A stretch of DNA of 64,000 nucleotides, taken from the NCBI GenBank assembly GCA_942492555.1, contig CALOEX010000014.1:62001-126000 (forward strand), read 5' to 3'. The notes below the pieces were generated by a model that saw only the letters and a list, made by a program, of their open reading frames with translations, ran no database searches and had not been told where the DNA came from. A program made the position numbers and the translations under genes. This document shows positions 36,119-45,349 of this stretch, piece by piece. This DNA comes from JBCCVH01 sp942492555. GTDB lineage: Bacteria; Bacteroidota; Bacteroidia; Cytophagales; Amoebophilaceae. Every line of letters begins with the position of its first letter. Within the stretch, counting starts at the first letter, position 1.

Positions 36119-36595
36119 ATGTTAAAAATAAGATTATCAAGAAAAGGACGCAAAAATCGCCCTTTTTACTGGTTTGTAGTTACAGATATTAGATCTCCCC
36201 GAGATGGTCGTTTTATTGAAAAACTAGGTACTTATGATCCTCTGCAACCTACTCGTGTTGTTGATATTAAAGGAGACCTGGTGATGCGCTGGATGTTTCA
36301 TGGTGCACAATTGACAAAAACGGTACGTAATTTGCTTTCTAGTGGAGGTATTCTTCTTGCAAAACATCTTATAGAAGGTTTGAAGCGACATTGCATTGAT
36401 AAGGAAGTTGCCCATAAACGTTTTCTCGCTTGGGAAAAAATGGTTGCAAAGCGTAAAAGCCCTCATATAAAATTTGTCTCTTCTGTTGCTTTGACTAGTT
36501 TGATTGATAATGTGGAGATACCGGAAGGTGCTGTGGTTAAAGCTGTTTCTCAAGTATCAAAAAAAGGAGCAGGGAAGAGGAAAAAGACAACATAG
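36119..36595 (+). CDS. rpsP: 30S ribosomal protein S16
   Basis: 158 aa from ATG 36119 (MLKIRLSRKGRKNRPFYW). The S16 core covers the first 80 residues: VVTDIRSPRDGRFIEKLGTY, LTKTVRNLLSSGG. The C-terminal extension with a basic end (KKGAGKRKKTT) is typical of Bacteroidetes S16. S16 binds 16S rRNA early in 30S assembly. A ten-codon upstream in-frame extension is not supported. It lacks its common neighbour rimM; the next gene is a Na+ symporter. Confidence 0.95.
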   Translation: MLKIRLSRKGRKNRPFYWFVVTDIRSPRDGRFIEKLGTYDPLQPTRVVDIKGDLVMRWMFHGAQLTKTVRNLLSSGGILLAKHLIEGLKRHCIDKEVAHKRFLAWEKMVAKRKSPHIKFVSSVALTSLIDNVEIPEGAVVKAVSQVSKKGAGKRKKTT

Positions 36596-36705
36596 GGCTA
36601 AAGGTTGCTTTGTTTTCGTCTTAATCTTAAATATGTGCTTTGCACACGATGGGAGTGTCTTGGATTCCCTTTTAATGTTCATTAAAATTTTTAAATTTAT
36701 TTATC

Positions 36706-38100
36706 ATGTCTAAATCAAAAAAAACAAAAAATAGTTTCTCCTCTTCTTTGGGTTTTCTTTTTTCTGCTATTGCTGCGGCAGTGGGTCTTAGCAATATATG
36801 GAGGTTTCCTGCAGAAACAGCTGCGCATGGGGGTGGTATATATGTACTGATTTACCTTATTTGTGTCATTTTAGTAGGTTATCCGATCATTTTGTCTGAG
36901 CTTGCATTTGGTCGCTCTAAACAGCAAAGTGTATATGAGTTGTATAAAAACACAGGACGTTGGAAGTGGTCTGGAGGTTTTGCTGCACTTACTTGCTTTT
37001 TGATTTTTTGTTTTTATAATATTGTTGCGGGCTGGGTTATTGGCTATATATGGTACTTTGTTAAGGGTTTGGTTGCTAATCCGGAGGGATCTCTTTATCA
37101 CTGTAGCAATGAAGAGCAATTTAAGGTTTTTTTTAATGTAAGTGTGCAACAAAATTTGGTGGGCAATCTTATTTGGACATTTTTGATGATTGTTTTCGCT
37201 GTGTTTATCTTACAGGCAGGGGTAAGTGGTGGTATTGAAAAGTGTGCTAAGATATTGATGCCTCTTTTCATTGTTATTATGCTTGGCTTAATTGGTTATT
37301 CTTTGAGCTTAGAAAATGCAATGAAGGGTGTTTGGCACTACATTACACCGGATATAAGTAAATTCCAATGGAAAGCTTTGGCTTCTGCCTTGAGTCAATC
37401 TCTCATTTCATTAGGTGTTGGTATGGGTGCGTTGGTAACGTATGGTGCTTATGTAGACAAAAAAGATAATTTGCGCAAGTCATCTATTATTATTGGTTTG
37501 GGTGATACGCTTGTTGCCTTTTGTGCAGGGTTGTTTCTCTTCGCATTTTTAGGCCACTATAATCCGGATATTGCTAATGCTAAAATAGAAGGTGGTACAG
37601 GGTTGGCTTTTGTGACATTGCCATTGGTGTTTATTACGAAATTCTCACCTTTCGTAGCTTGTCTTTTGGGTATTGTATTTTTCTTGCTTATCTTTTTTGC
37701 AGCGATTACTTCTTCTATTTCACTTTTGGAAGTACCTGCTCGATATGTGGAAAGCTACTTTAAAATGGAGCGCAAAAAGGCGTTGTGGCTGGTTGCTGGC
37801 TTATCTTCTCTCATTAGTATAATTTGTATTATTGCTGATGTGTACTATCCAGGTGATAAAAATCTGCATAGTGTTTACCAAGATATTGTCATTGGTGTTA
37901 TTGCACCTTTATCCAGCTTGATGTTTTCGTTGTTTATTGCATTTAAATGGAGGGTTGAAAATTTGTGGGAAGAGGCTTATGGCAAGGAAAAGGGTAATAA
38001 ATTTTTTGCTGCGTACATGAATGTGAGCATCAAATATATTTGTCCTTTGGTGTCTGGATTTTGTGCTATTCTTTCTTTGTACAAATTGATATTTGGCTAA
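36706..38100 (+). CDS. Neurotransmitter:sodium symporter (NSS/SNF) family transporter
   Basis: 464 aa, about eleven membrane segments. The N-terminal signature FLFSAIAAAVGLSNIWRFP (unwound TM1, Na+ and substrate site) is the hallmark of the NSS/LeuT family, followed by GGGIYVLIYLICVILVGYP and ELAFGRSKQ. Bacterial members import amino acids (LeuT, TnaT, MhsT) with Na+. An intracellular or auxotrophic lifestyle would make amino-acid uptake useful; the actual substrate is unknown. It ends just before a strong terminator at 38121-38154. Confidence 0.93.
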   Translation: MSKSKKTKNSFSSSLGFLFSAIAAAVGLSNIWRFPAETAAHGGGIYVLIYLICVILVGYPIILSELAFGRSKQQSVYELYKNTGRWKWSGGFAALTCFLIFCFYNIVAGWVIGYIWYFVKGLVANPEGSLYHCSNEEQFKVFFNVSVQQNLVGNLIWTFLMIVFAVFILQAGVSGGIEKCAKILMPLFIVIMLGLIGYSLSLENAMKGVWHYITPDISKFQWKALASALSQSLISLGVGMGALVTYGAYVDKKDNLRKSSIIIGLGDTLVAFCAGLFLFAFLGHYNPDIANAKIEGGTGLAFVTLPLVFITKFSPFVACLLGIVFFLLIFFAAITSSISLLEVPARYVESYFKMERKKALWLVAGLSSLISIICIIADVYYPGDKNLHSVYQDIVIGVIAPLSSLMFSLFIAFKWRVENLWEEAYGKEKGNKFFAAYMNVSIKYICPLVSGFCAILSLYKLIFG

Positions 38101-38120
38101 AAAATTTTGCTAAACAAAAT

Positions 38121-38154
38121 AAAACGGAAACAAAGTATGCTTTGTTTCCGTTTT
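38121..38154 (+). terminator. Rho-independent terminator after the NSS transporter
   Basis: AAAACGGAAACAAAG and CTTTGTTTCCGTTTT form a 15-bp stem around a 4-nt loop, with a T-rich tail. It can act in both directions and would also serve the minus-strand TPR gene. Confidence 0.85.
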
Positions 38155-38216
38155 TGTTTTTTTTTGATAAAAGTATGTAGGATGCCAGGGATGCTATAGG
38201 GGTATGTATATTTTTT

Positions 38217-39305
38217 TTATAAAATTAAACAATTGCTTCCTGGTTGCATTTTTTGGCACTTGGCTAAATTTTTGCTTGTATTTATTGTGCTAAAATGTTT
38301 TTGTCCTAAATAGGTTTGGTAAATTTCTAGTGCTTCTGTATATACTTTGGATGCTTCTTCAAAATTGTTTTCTACTGCATATACAATACCAAGATTATTG
38401 AGAATGTTAGCATAACCCAATTTATCTTTGTTTTCGTTGTTTTTGTAGATTGCTTGTGCTTCTTTTAAAGTTTTAGTGGCAATTGGATAGAGTTCTCGTT
38501 CAATATATACCAAACTAAGATTGTTGAGGGCATTTGCATAATATGGATGATTTATTCCTTTTGTTTTTTTATAAATTGTTAACACTTCTACATAAAGCAT
38601 AATATAAACGAAATATTGTTTTTTATCGGATATTATGCCAAGGTTATTCAGGGTATTTGCATAGCAAACATGTTTTTTTCCACAGGTTCTCGCATAAATA
38701 TCCAATGCTTTTGTATAGGTCTCAGTAGCTTTTTCTAATTCTTTCTGGTCAGAATATAATACACCGATGTTATTCAGGGTTTTGGCATACAAAAAATGTC
38801 TTTCTCCAACTTTTTTCTTGTAAATTTCTGATGATTCTGTGTAATGTTGCAAGGCTTTTTCAAATTTGCCTTGATTGGCATAGATAATGCCCATATTATT
38901 GAGGATATGGGCATTATCTATGCCTAGAGATTGATTTTTGGGGATGTTGTTGTATGTTTGCAAAGCTTCTTCATATATGCTAAGGGCGTCTTGAAATTTA
39001 TTTTGTGTAGCATATACTATACCAAGATAGTTAAGGATACGAACATAATCCAGATCTTTTTCTTTATTTGCGTATGTTTTCAATGCTTTTTGGGAAATTT
39101 CAACAGCTTTTGCATATTCCCATTGGTTACAATGGGCTCGTGCTTGATTTATGTACTTTTGATATATGCTTGGGTTGTTTTTTGGATCTTTTTCTTTATC
39201 GTGTATAAAATATTGCTGTTGTGTATTGAGGCTAGTGCTATATAGTGGAGAAAGGGCTATTGCAAGTATCCCAACTAAAAAAAGAATATAGTTTTGGTTT
39301 TTCAT
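38217..39305 (-). CDS. Secreted TPR-repeat protein (kinesin-light-chain-type repeats)
   Basis: 362 aa. Signal peptide in the first 24 residues (LFLVGILAIALSPLYSTS). The rest is about seven TPRs of 42-44 residues of the TPR_10/TPR_12 type, recognisable by repeated NNLGIVYA and YxEALxIY signatures, such as KTLNNIGVLYSDQ and NILNNLGIVYAVENN. Such repeats bind proteins. With export, a surface, periplasmic or host-directed binding role is possible; TPR proteins are abundant in this symbiont group. It ends KMQPGSNCLIL. Single gene with its own flanking gaps. Confidence 0.85.
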   Translation of the reverse strand: MKNQNYILFLVGILAIALSPLYSTSLNTQQQYFIHDKEKDPKNNPSIYQKYINQARAHCNQWEYAKAVEISQKALKTYANKEKDLDYVRILNYLGIVYATQNKFQDALSIYEEALQTYNNIPKNQSLGIDNAHILNNMGIIYANQGKFEKALQHYTESSEIYKKKVGERHFLYAKTLNNIGVLYSDQKELEKATETYTKALDIYARTCGKKHVCYANTLNNLGIISDKKQYFVYIMLYVEVLTIYKKTKGINHPYYANALNNLSLVYIERELYPIATKTLKEAQAIYKNNENKDKLGYANILNNLGIVYAVENNFEEASKVYTEALEIYQTYLGQKHFSTINTSKNLAKCQKMQPGSNCLIL

Positions 39306-39464
39306 TGTTGTCAGTAAAAATAATACATGTATTAAATTTTACGCTTTTATAATATAAAAAACAAATAAATGAAAATATTTATCTTTATTTGTAAAGTGAT
39401 TGGTTACTGATACTCATATGCGTGGGGAGGATGATCAAGTTTGTAATGGTTCTAAATAGTATGT

Positions 39465-40367
39465 TTACCCTGGAATTTTGTATTTCTGTGTATGTATGGG
39501 TTCTATTATGGGGTTACTAAGTAACAATTGTTCATGGGTAATGGAGGATATGTCGATATTATCGCTGAAAAATAGAATTTCATGCCCTTGCTTTTTTGTG
39601 GATACGCGATAGTATAAACTGTATTTTTTTTGTTGATCAGGTCTTACCCAATGGTATATTTCTTTTATAGCTTTAACGTTATCATAGGATAATATCCAGT
39701 GTGCATATTTCATATTGGAAATAGTAGTACTTAGTTTTTTATGATCTTGGGGGGTATAATAATGAGCGTATAAGGTATGGCCTTGAAAATAATAGGGAGG
39801 ATCTAAATAAAAGATTGTACGGGGTTGGTCATACTGTTGTATCAGGGTTAAAGCATCTTTGTTAGACACGTTAATTACATTTTTGTATTGTGCTATTGAC
39901 AATATTCTTTTGATAATGGCAAGTTTGTTAAAACGACAATCTATTTTGTATTTACCGTTTTGATTTTTCCCCCCAATGGGTCCTGCTTGTATCAAACCTG
40001 ATCTATTTGTTCTATTTAAGAATAAAGTGGAAAAGCCTAATGACAAAAAATCTGCTTTATTTTTATTCTCTTGTATTTTTTTTGCTTTTTCCCAATTAGA
40101 GATGTTGATATCGGTGTTTTTTATAAGGTTGCATAATGATTCGGTTTCGTATAATACAGCATGCCAAAAAGCATAGATGGATCTATCATAATCATTGATG
40201 GTAATTTTTGCTACTTTTTGTTTCATTAACAGATAGAGTGCTACAGAAGCCCCTCCTGCATAAGGCTCAACAAAATGTTGTCGTAAATTATTATGAAGGC
40301 AAATTTTAGCTATAAGGTTAGCTAGCTTACTTTTACCTCCCGGGTATCGAAAGGGTGAATAAAACAT
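39465..40367 (-). CDS. D12-class (Dam-type) adenine-N6 DNA methyltransferase
   Basis: 300 aa from ATG 40367 (MFYSPFRYPGGKSKL). Contains the class signatures FRYPGGKS (SAM-binding N-terminus), FVEPYAGGASVALYL (motif I) and DPPYY (catalytic motif IV, in RTIFYLDPPYYFQGH), about the size of Dam. An upstream Met nine codons earlier is possible but adds only hydrophobic residues. No restriction enzyme gene is next to it, so it is an orphan methylase: either regulatory, defensive (mobile-element borne) or a remnant of a restriction system. Target site unknown. Confidence 0.9.
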   Translation of the reverse strand: MFYSPFRYPGGKSKLANLIAKICLHNNLRQHFVEPYAGGASVALYLLMKQKVAKITINDYDRSIYAFWHAVLYETESLCNLIKNTDINISNWEKAKKIQENKNKADFLSLGFSTLFLNRTNRSGLIQAGPIGGKNQNGKYKIDCRFNKLAIIKRILSIAQYKNVINVSNKDALTLIQQYDQPRTIFYLDPPYYFQGHTLYAHYYTPQDHKKLSTTISNMKYAHWILSYDNVKAIKEIYHWVRPDQQKKYSLYYRVSTKKQGHEILFFSDNIDISSITHEQLLLSNPIIEPIHTQKYKIPG

Positions 40368-40737
40368 AAAAATCACTATAATAAGGATATGCAAGATACA
40401 AAATCTTATTACTCAATCCTATAATAGGGAGATAATTATGAATATAATACTTTTTTGTTTAAAAATAAACAGATACAAGGAAAATTATAAACACTATGTA
40501 TACATTTGGGCCTCTTTTTATAAGAGGGGAGCAAAGTTACACATAAAATTTTTAAACGCTTATCATTGATCTACAGATGTTGCTATATATGTATATATCT
40601 CTATAGTGGGGGAAAGTGTATAATGGATATGATGTATCATATGGGTTGTGTCTACTCTTGCGTATAAGGCTAAGAATTATGTTTTTTATACACATCAAAA
40701 ATCACTACTCATAAAATGACCATACGAAATTTCTTGC
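40368..40737. other. Gap with no confident gene
   Basis: AT-rich 370-bp gap between the methyltransferase and tadA. It holds a 43-codon plus-strand frame (40438-40569, starting MNIILFCLKINRYKEN) with GGGAG in front of its ATG. No family is recognised and it could be chance. Confidence 0.4.
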
Positions 40738-41253
40738 TTAAGCCTCTCTATTTTTTTTTCTCAGATTTTGGAAAAAATCCTGTAAAAGCCTTTGGCTACT
40801 TTTTGCGCGAATACCTTTTGAAACTATGGTTTTAGGATGTAATAAGGAAGGTGTATACATTTGATATCCTCGTTTTTGATCATGAGCACCAAACACAAGT
40901 CGTTTGATTTGTGTCCAATAACAAGCCATTGCACACATGGCACAAGGCTCTAAAGTCACGTACAATGTACAATCTATTAAATATTTGGCGGTTTGTTGAG
41001 CACATCCAAGCTGCAAAACGTGCAATTCGGCATGCATTGTAGCATTGTGATACATCTGTGTTGTATTGTGTGCTTGAGACACTATTTGGCCACTGTCATC
41101 TACCAACACTGCTCCTACTGGTATCTCTCCAGCATTATATGCTTTTTTAGCTTCTGCGAAAGCTATATCCATATACAATATGTCTTGTCCATTTTGTGTA
41201 TTCATATAGCGAATATAGTGAAAGAAGCTCATTTTTTTGGTGAAAAGGTGCAA
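40738..41253 (-). CDS. tadA: tRNA adenosine(34) deaminase
   Basis: 171 aa as read from 41253; the better-supported start is Met17 (MNTQNGQDILYMDIAFAEA), because the first 16 residues do not belong to the family. TadA converts A34 of tRNA-Arg(ACG) to inosine. The CDA-fold zinc site is complete: HAE at residues 74-76 with proton-shuttle Glu76, and PCAMC with Cys104 and Cys107. EIPVGAVLV and NATMHAELHVL are typical. Downstream of a gap and transcribed away from the small membrane gene at 41371. Confidence 0.95.
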   Translation of the reverse strand: MHLFTKKMSFFHYIRYMNTQNGQDILYMDIAFAEAKKAYNAGEIPVGAVLVDDSGQIVSQAHNTTQMYHNATMHAELHVLQLGCAQQTAKYLIDCTLYVTLEPCAMCAMACYWTQIKRLVFGAHDQKRGYQMYTPSLLHPKTIVSKGIRAKSSQRLLQDFFQNLRKKNREA

Positions 41254-41370
41254 AATTAGCTAAAAAAAAGTAAGTTTGCCTGTTGTTTTTCCCCTCCAAT
41301 ATAGGGCTTCATTTAAGCATATAAAACTCTTTTTTCAAATGTTGAAACTTGAATTTTTATTTAAAAAAAT

Positions 41371-41787
41371 ATGTTCAAAAAATCACATATCATTAAGTTA
41401 CAAAAACGAGATAAGCTATTTTTGTCGTTTTTTTTCGTTTTAGTAACACTAGGGGTTGTTGTAGGATTGAAATTGTATTTCACTCCTACAACAGAAACAG
41501 TAGAAGAACATGCAAAAAATGTGGGTTCAGGATTCAAGGATTTTGTTGAAGTAAGCACAAAGAGTGCTCAAGAAGTGGATAGAGTTGCGAAAGTAGTAGA
41601 AGAAAAAACAATTAATATGGAGAAAGCAATAAATTCAAAAATAGAAAAATTATCTACTTTTTTTCACGACAAATATGAATCTAAGATAGATAAGGTTTTT
41701 AATATTGCTATACCCTTCATGATTTTATGTGGAATTGCAAGCCTAATAGTTATTTGTTGCGGTTTTAAATATCTGTTTCAACTCTAG
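41371..41787 (+). CDS. Small two-TM coiled-coil membrane protein
   Basis: 138 aa, family not recognised. A hydrophobic segment at about residues 14-34 (FLSFFFVLVTLGVVVGLKLYF), a charged middle of about 70 residues with heptad-like spacing, and a second hydrophobic segment at about 111-136 (IAIPFMILCGIASLIVICCG). It looks like an inner-membrane hairpin with a coiled loop. It lies upstream of the histone-like gene with 216 nt between, so a separate promoter is likely. Confidence 0.65.
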   Translation: MFKKSHIIKLQKRDKLFLSFFFVLVTLGVVVGLKLYFTPTTETVEEHAKNVGSGFKDFVEVSTKSAQEVDRVAKVVEEKTINMEKAINSKIEKLSTFFHDKYESKIDKVFNIAIPFMILCGIASLIVICCGFKYLFQL

Positions 41788-42003
41788 CTTGTACAATATA
41801 AAAACAATGATACGCTTCTTATGATTGTTGTATAAGCATAAGATAAAAAAATACAATAAAAAATGAGAATAAGTCTATTAATACAAAGGTGCAAACGTTG
41901 CAATCCCCATTTTTGAACTAAATTTTTAATTTGTAAAGAGGTGGTCTATATTTAAGGTAACGAAGACTTACGTTTTTAATTTAAATTCAAAACAATAATA
42001 ATT

Positions 42004-42207
42004 ATGGTCACAAATCAATACCAAAAACTAGTGAAGCTTGTAAACGATTCTCAGGAGGATTTTGATAAGTTTTATAACAAACAAATATCTGCAGCAGGTA
42101 CACGTGTACGAGGAGTTATGCAAAATTTGAAGCAACTTGCGCAAGAAATTCGTTTGGAAGTTCAAAATATGAAGAACGAAGCGAGTAAGAATGCACAAAA
42201 AAAGTAG
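42004..42207 (+). CDS. Histone H1-like (Hc1-type) DNA-binding protein
   Basis: 67 aa, acidic-basic helical protein. MVTNQYQKLVKLVNDSQEDF, then FYNKQISAAGTRVRGVMQNL and LAQEIRLEVQNMKNE match the short histone H1-like proteins conserved across Bacteroidetes (AAGTRVR is the most diagnostic piece). These bind and compact the chromosome. Lys-rich end KNAQKK. It has its own terminator right after it and an AT-rich upstream gap. Confidence 0.85.
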   Translation: MVTNQYQKLVKLVNDSQEDFDKFYNKQISAAGTRVRGVMQNLKQLAQEIRLEVQNMKNEASKNAQKK

Positions 42208-42230
42208 TTATTATTTAAAAAAATAACAAT

Positions 42231-42262
42231 AAAAAAAGAGACTTTTTAAGTCTCTTTTTTTA
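42231..42262. terminator. Bidirectional terminator between histone-like gene and ligA
   Basis: AAAAAAAGAGACTT and AAGTCTCTTTTTTT form a 14-bp stem with a 3-nt loop and A/T tracts on both sides, placed between two convergent genes and overlapping the ligA stop codon. Confidence 0.85.
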
Positions 42263-44290
42263 TTGTATCATCTCATCTAGTTCTTTTTCAGAAAGCATGG
42301 GAATATCTAAAGTTTGAGCTTTGGCAATTTTTGTCATGCTCGGTTTTTTTCCCACTATAAAGTAGTGTACTTTACGAGACATTGTCGTAGATATAACACC
42401 TCCATTTTTCTCAATGAGATTATGGATTTCTTCTCTGGTATATTGATCTAAAATACCTGAAACAATAAAAACTTTCCCTGAAAAGCTACTTGATTTTATT
42501 GTAGTCGATGGTTGTATAGTGTGGAAAGAAAGCCCTAATGTACGCATCTCCTCTATTTGTTTAAGGGACTCAGGCATGCTAAAATAAGCAATAATACTAT
42601 CGGCTATTTTTTCTCCAATTTCGGGTACTGCCACTAAATCTTCTAAAGAAGCTGTCATCAGTTTATCTATATTGTGAAAGTGTTGCACAAGTTTATAAGC
42701 AACTGTAAAGCCTACATGACGTATGCCCAATGCAAAAAGGACTCGTTCAAAGGGGGTTCTTTTTGCGTGTTCTATACTTTGTAATATATTGGCAATGGAT
42801 TTTTCTTTAAAGCCGTCTAAAGTTTGTAGATGTTTTTGTGTCAAGTAAAAAAGATCTACGGGTCTTTGAATGAGTTTTTTATCAAAAAGCAAATCAATGG
42901 TTTTAGGTCCTATGGAAGTCATATTCATAGCTTTTTTACCTAAAAAATGAATGATATTCCCTTTGCGTTGCGGGATACAAGCGTGGGTATTAAGACAGTA
43001 ATGCTGTGCTTCGCTGACCATTTTTTCCAGGGGTGAATGACAAGCAGGACAATGTGTAGGGAAAAGGACTGGTTGTGCTTGGGAATTTCTTTTGGTGGTG
43101 TCAACAGCTGTGACCTTAGGAATAACATCCCCTCCTTTTTCAATGGAAATAGTATCTCCTATATGTAAATTTAATCGAGCTATTTCTTGAGCATTGTAAA
43201 GAGAAGCACGTTTTACGATTGTTCCTGCCAGATGAACGGGTTGTAAAACAGCTACGGGGGTAACAACGCCAGTACGTCCTACTTGGTAAGCAACATTTTG
43301 CAAAATGGTGCTAGTGCTATCGGGTTTGTATTTATAAGCCACTGCCCAGCGGGGGCTTTTTGCGGTTTCTCCTAATATTTTTTGTTGTTGTAAATCATTG
43401 ACTTTAATAACAATACCATCTATAGCCATAGGTAAAGTTGCTTTTTGTTTGTGCCAATAGTGGATATACTGCATGATTTGCCCAAGGTCTGCACAGTACT
43501 GATAATGTGAATATAAACTAAATCCCCAAGTTTCTAGTGTACATAATACTTGCTGTTGATGTGTAACATAAAGGTTTTCTCCTAAGAGGCTATAGGGACA
43601 AAAGGCTAAGGGAGGATTGACAAGGAGTATATCATCTATGTGTTTAGAGCGCAGTATACCTGCAGCAGCATTGCGTGGATTGGAAAGCATTTGCTTTCCT
43701 TCTTTTTGATAGTGTTTGTTAAGGGTTTCAAAGGCTAATTTTGGCATAAAAGCTTCTCCACGTATTTCTAAATAGTCTGGGATAATGCTATCTGCAGGAA
43801 GTGTATGGGGAATATTTTTTATGAGTGGTCTATTGATAGTAATGTTATCTCCTTGTTGGCCGTCTCCACGTGTAATGATATGTTGTAGTTTTTTTTTGTT
43901 ATAAACAATGTTAAGAGCAAGACCATCTATTTTTAGCTCACAAACAAAATCAACAGGTGAATTGCCTATGCCTTTTACAGCTTTTATGATAAATTGGTTT
44001 ACTTCTTCTTCTTGGTATGTATTGCTTAAAGAGTACAAGGGATATTTATGTGCAACGTTTGGAAAATTTGTGGAGGGGGCTTCCCCAATGCGTTGTGTAG
44101 GAGAATCTACTCTTTTGTACATGGGGAAATCATTTTCGCAAGCAACCAACTCTTCTACTAATTGATCGTACTCATAATCGTTGATAAGCGACTGTCCTTC
44201 TTGAAAGAAGGCTTGGTTGTAACGGTTGATTTTTTCAGTGAGCAGATCTATTTTTTGCTTTATTTTTTCTTTTTCATCCATAATGGACAT
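42260..44290 (-). CDS. ligA: NAD+-dependent DNA ligase
   Basis: 676 aa, the normal LigA length. Domain Ia, then adenylation domain with active-site Lys120 in CELKIDG, OB fold (VGRTGVVTPVAVL), the four-cysteine zinc finger around residues 405-435 (CPACHSPL then C and C), HhH repeats (LGIRHVGFTVA, VPEIGEKIADSI) and a C-terminal BRCT domain (GKVFIVSGILDQYTREEI). It seals nicks in replication and repair. The start may be Met4 (MDEKEKI). Followed on the same strand toward lower coordinates by a terminator; upstream neighbour is rpmH. Confidence 0.97.
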   Translation of the reverse strand: MSIMDEKEKIKQKIDLLTEKINRYNQAFFQEGQSLINDYEYDQLVEELVACENDFPMYKRVDSPTQRIGEAPSTNFPNVAHKYPLYSLSNTYQEEEVNQFIIKAVKGIGNSPVDFVCELKIDGLALNIVYNKKKLQHIITRGDGQQGDNITINRPLIKNIPHTLPADSIIPDYLEIRGEAFMPKLAFETLNKHYQKEGKQMLSNPRNAAAGILRSKHIDDILLVNPPLAFCPYSLLGENLYVTHQQQVLCTLETWGFSLYSHYQYCADLGQIMQYIHYWHKQKATLPMAIDGIVIKVNDLQQQKILGETAKSPRWAVAYKYKPDSTSTILQNVAYQVGRTGVVTPVAVLQPVHLAGTIVKRASLYNAQEIARLNLHIGDTISIEKGGDVIPKVTAVDTTKRNSQAQPVLFPTHCPACHSPLEKMVSEAQHYCLNTHACIPQRKGNIIHFLGKKAMNMTSIGPKTIDLLFDKKLIQRPVDLFYLTQKHLQTLDGFKEKSIANILQSIEHAKRTPFERVLFALGIRHVGFTVAYKLVQHFHNIDKLMTASLEDLVAVPEIGEKIADSIIAYFSMPESLKQIEEMRTLGLSFHTIQPSTTIKSSSFSGKVFIVSGILDQYTREEIHNLIEKNGGVISTTMSRKVHYFIVGKKPSMTKIAKAQTLDIPMLSEKELDEMIQ

Positions 44291-44333
44291 AAAAGGATTT
44301 AAATGCTTTTGTATAAAAGTTTACCGTAAACTA

Positions 44334-44477
44334 TTATTCATCAGATACAGAAAGCTTATGACGACCTTTAGAACGTCGATTGTTAATAATGGTACGCCCA
44401 GAAAGTGTTTTCATTCGTTCTCTAAATCCATGTTTGTTCTTTCTTTTTCTATTGGATGGTTGGTAGGTTCTTTTCAT
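44334..44477 (-). CDS. rpmH: 50S ribosomal protein L34
   Basis: 47 aa: MKRTYQPSNRKRKNKHGFRE at the start, then RMKTLSGRTIINNRRSKGRH and a short KLSVSDE tail. All L34 signatures are present (KRTYQPS, HGFR, R-R-x-KGR). It is short and easy to miss. It sits between frr and ligA rather than next to rnpA and dnaA as in many bacteria. Confidence 0.97.
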   Translation of the reverse strand: MKRTYQPSNRKRKNKHGFRERMKTLSGRTIINNRRSKGRHKLSVSDE

Positions 44478-44540
44478 GACTTTTTTTTAAAGGTTTAACG
44501 GATAACCAATATGCGAATTTATATTTTTTTAACGAGATAT

Positions 44541-45092
44541 TTACACTTTCATGAGTTCTTGCTTTTTCTTTTCTTGCAGTTGGTCAATCAAATCTATATA
44601 CTTATCGGTCATTTTCTGCAATTCGACTTCCTGGTTTTTCATCTCATCTTCGGATTTTATTTGTTTGAGATTTTCTTTTGTTTTTTTGCGGATGTTACGA
44701 ATAGCAACTTTGCCAATTTCTGCTTGATGTTCTACTTGTTTGACAAGTTTATTGCGCACTTCTTCTGTAATGATGGGAAGGGTAACATAGACTTCATCTT
44801 TATCATTTCTTGTGGTAAAACCAAAGTGATTATGTTGGCAGATTGCAATCTCAATGGCACTAAGCAAATTTTTTTCCCAGGGTTTAACGCGGAGTGTTGT
44901 TAGGCTATCTACTTTAATGGTTGCCAATTGATGAATGGGCGATGGAACGCCGTAGTAATCAATGGTAATACCATGCAACATGTCTTCATCCACCTTATTA
45001 GCACGGACTCTTTTTAGCATAGTTTCTGCATGATTATAAGCATGCTCCATTTCTGTTCCCGCCTCTGTAAGAAAATTGTTTATATCAACCAT
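44541..45092 (-). CDS. frr: Ribosome recycling factor
   Basis: 183 aa. RRF releases ribosomes from mRNA with EF-G after termination. Family signatures: VDSLTTLRVKPWEKNLLSAI, the conserved region around residues 65-90, LPIITEEVRNKLVKQ, and the coiled C-terminal arm IRNIRKKTKENLKQIKSED followed by the LQKMTDKYIDLIDQL end. Normal length (about 185). The usual partner pyrH is not visible next to it; SRP RNA lies just upstream. Confidence 0.97.
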   Translation of the reverse strand: MVDINNFLTEAGTEMEHAYNHAETMLKRVRANKVDEDMLHGITIDYYGVPSPIHQLATIKVDSLTTLRVKPWEKNLLSAIEIAICQHNHFGFTTRNDKDEVYVTLPIITEEVRNKLVKQVEHQAEIGKVAIRNIRKKTKENLKQIKSEDEMKNQEVELQKMTDKYIDLIDQLQEKKKQELMKV

Positions 45093-45121
45093 AAGAAAAA
45101 GACAAGTTACAAAATAAAAAT

Positions 45122-45213
45122 GGCGAAACCATATATCGCACCGCTACAACCATTCGTCCTTGCTTCCTTCCGGACCTGGGGGGCCAAATAGGAGCTGGTC
45201 GTATAGGTTCGCC
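45122..45213 (-). ncRNA. ffs: Signal recognition particle RNA (4.5S, small type)
   Basis: The minus strand holds the conserved SRP apical domain GGTCCGGAAGGAAGCA with the GGAA tetraloop and asymmetric bulge, between complementary flanks GGCGAACCTATA and TATATGGTTTCGCC that close the hairpin. About 92 nt, without an Alu domain. It pairs with Ffh for cotranslational targeting. Ends are estimated from the terminal pairing. Confidence 0.93.
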
Positions 45214-45349
45214 AACACAAATCTATACATTTCAAATGATTTAACCAAAGCTATACTAAAATAAGTTTATATAATAATACTATAAAATATGAAAATCACA
45301 AGTTTTCACAAAAAGAGGGAGAAACATGTATGATAGAGGGACCTATATG

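Noticed and set aside
40438..40569. 43-codon plus-strand frame with a GGGAG before its ATG
   Set aside because: No family, AT-rich, short; kept only as a note in the gap entry.
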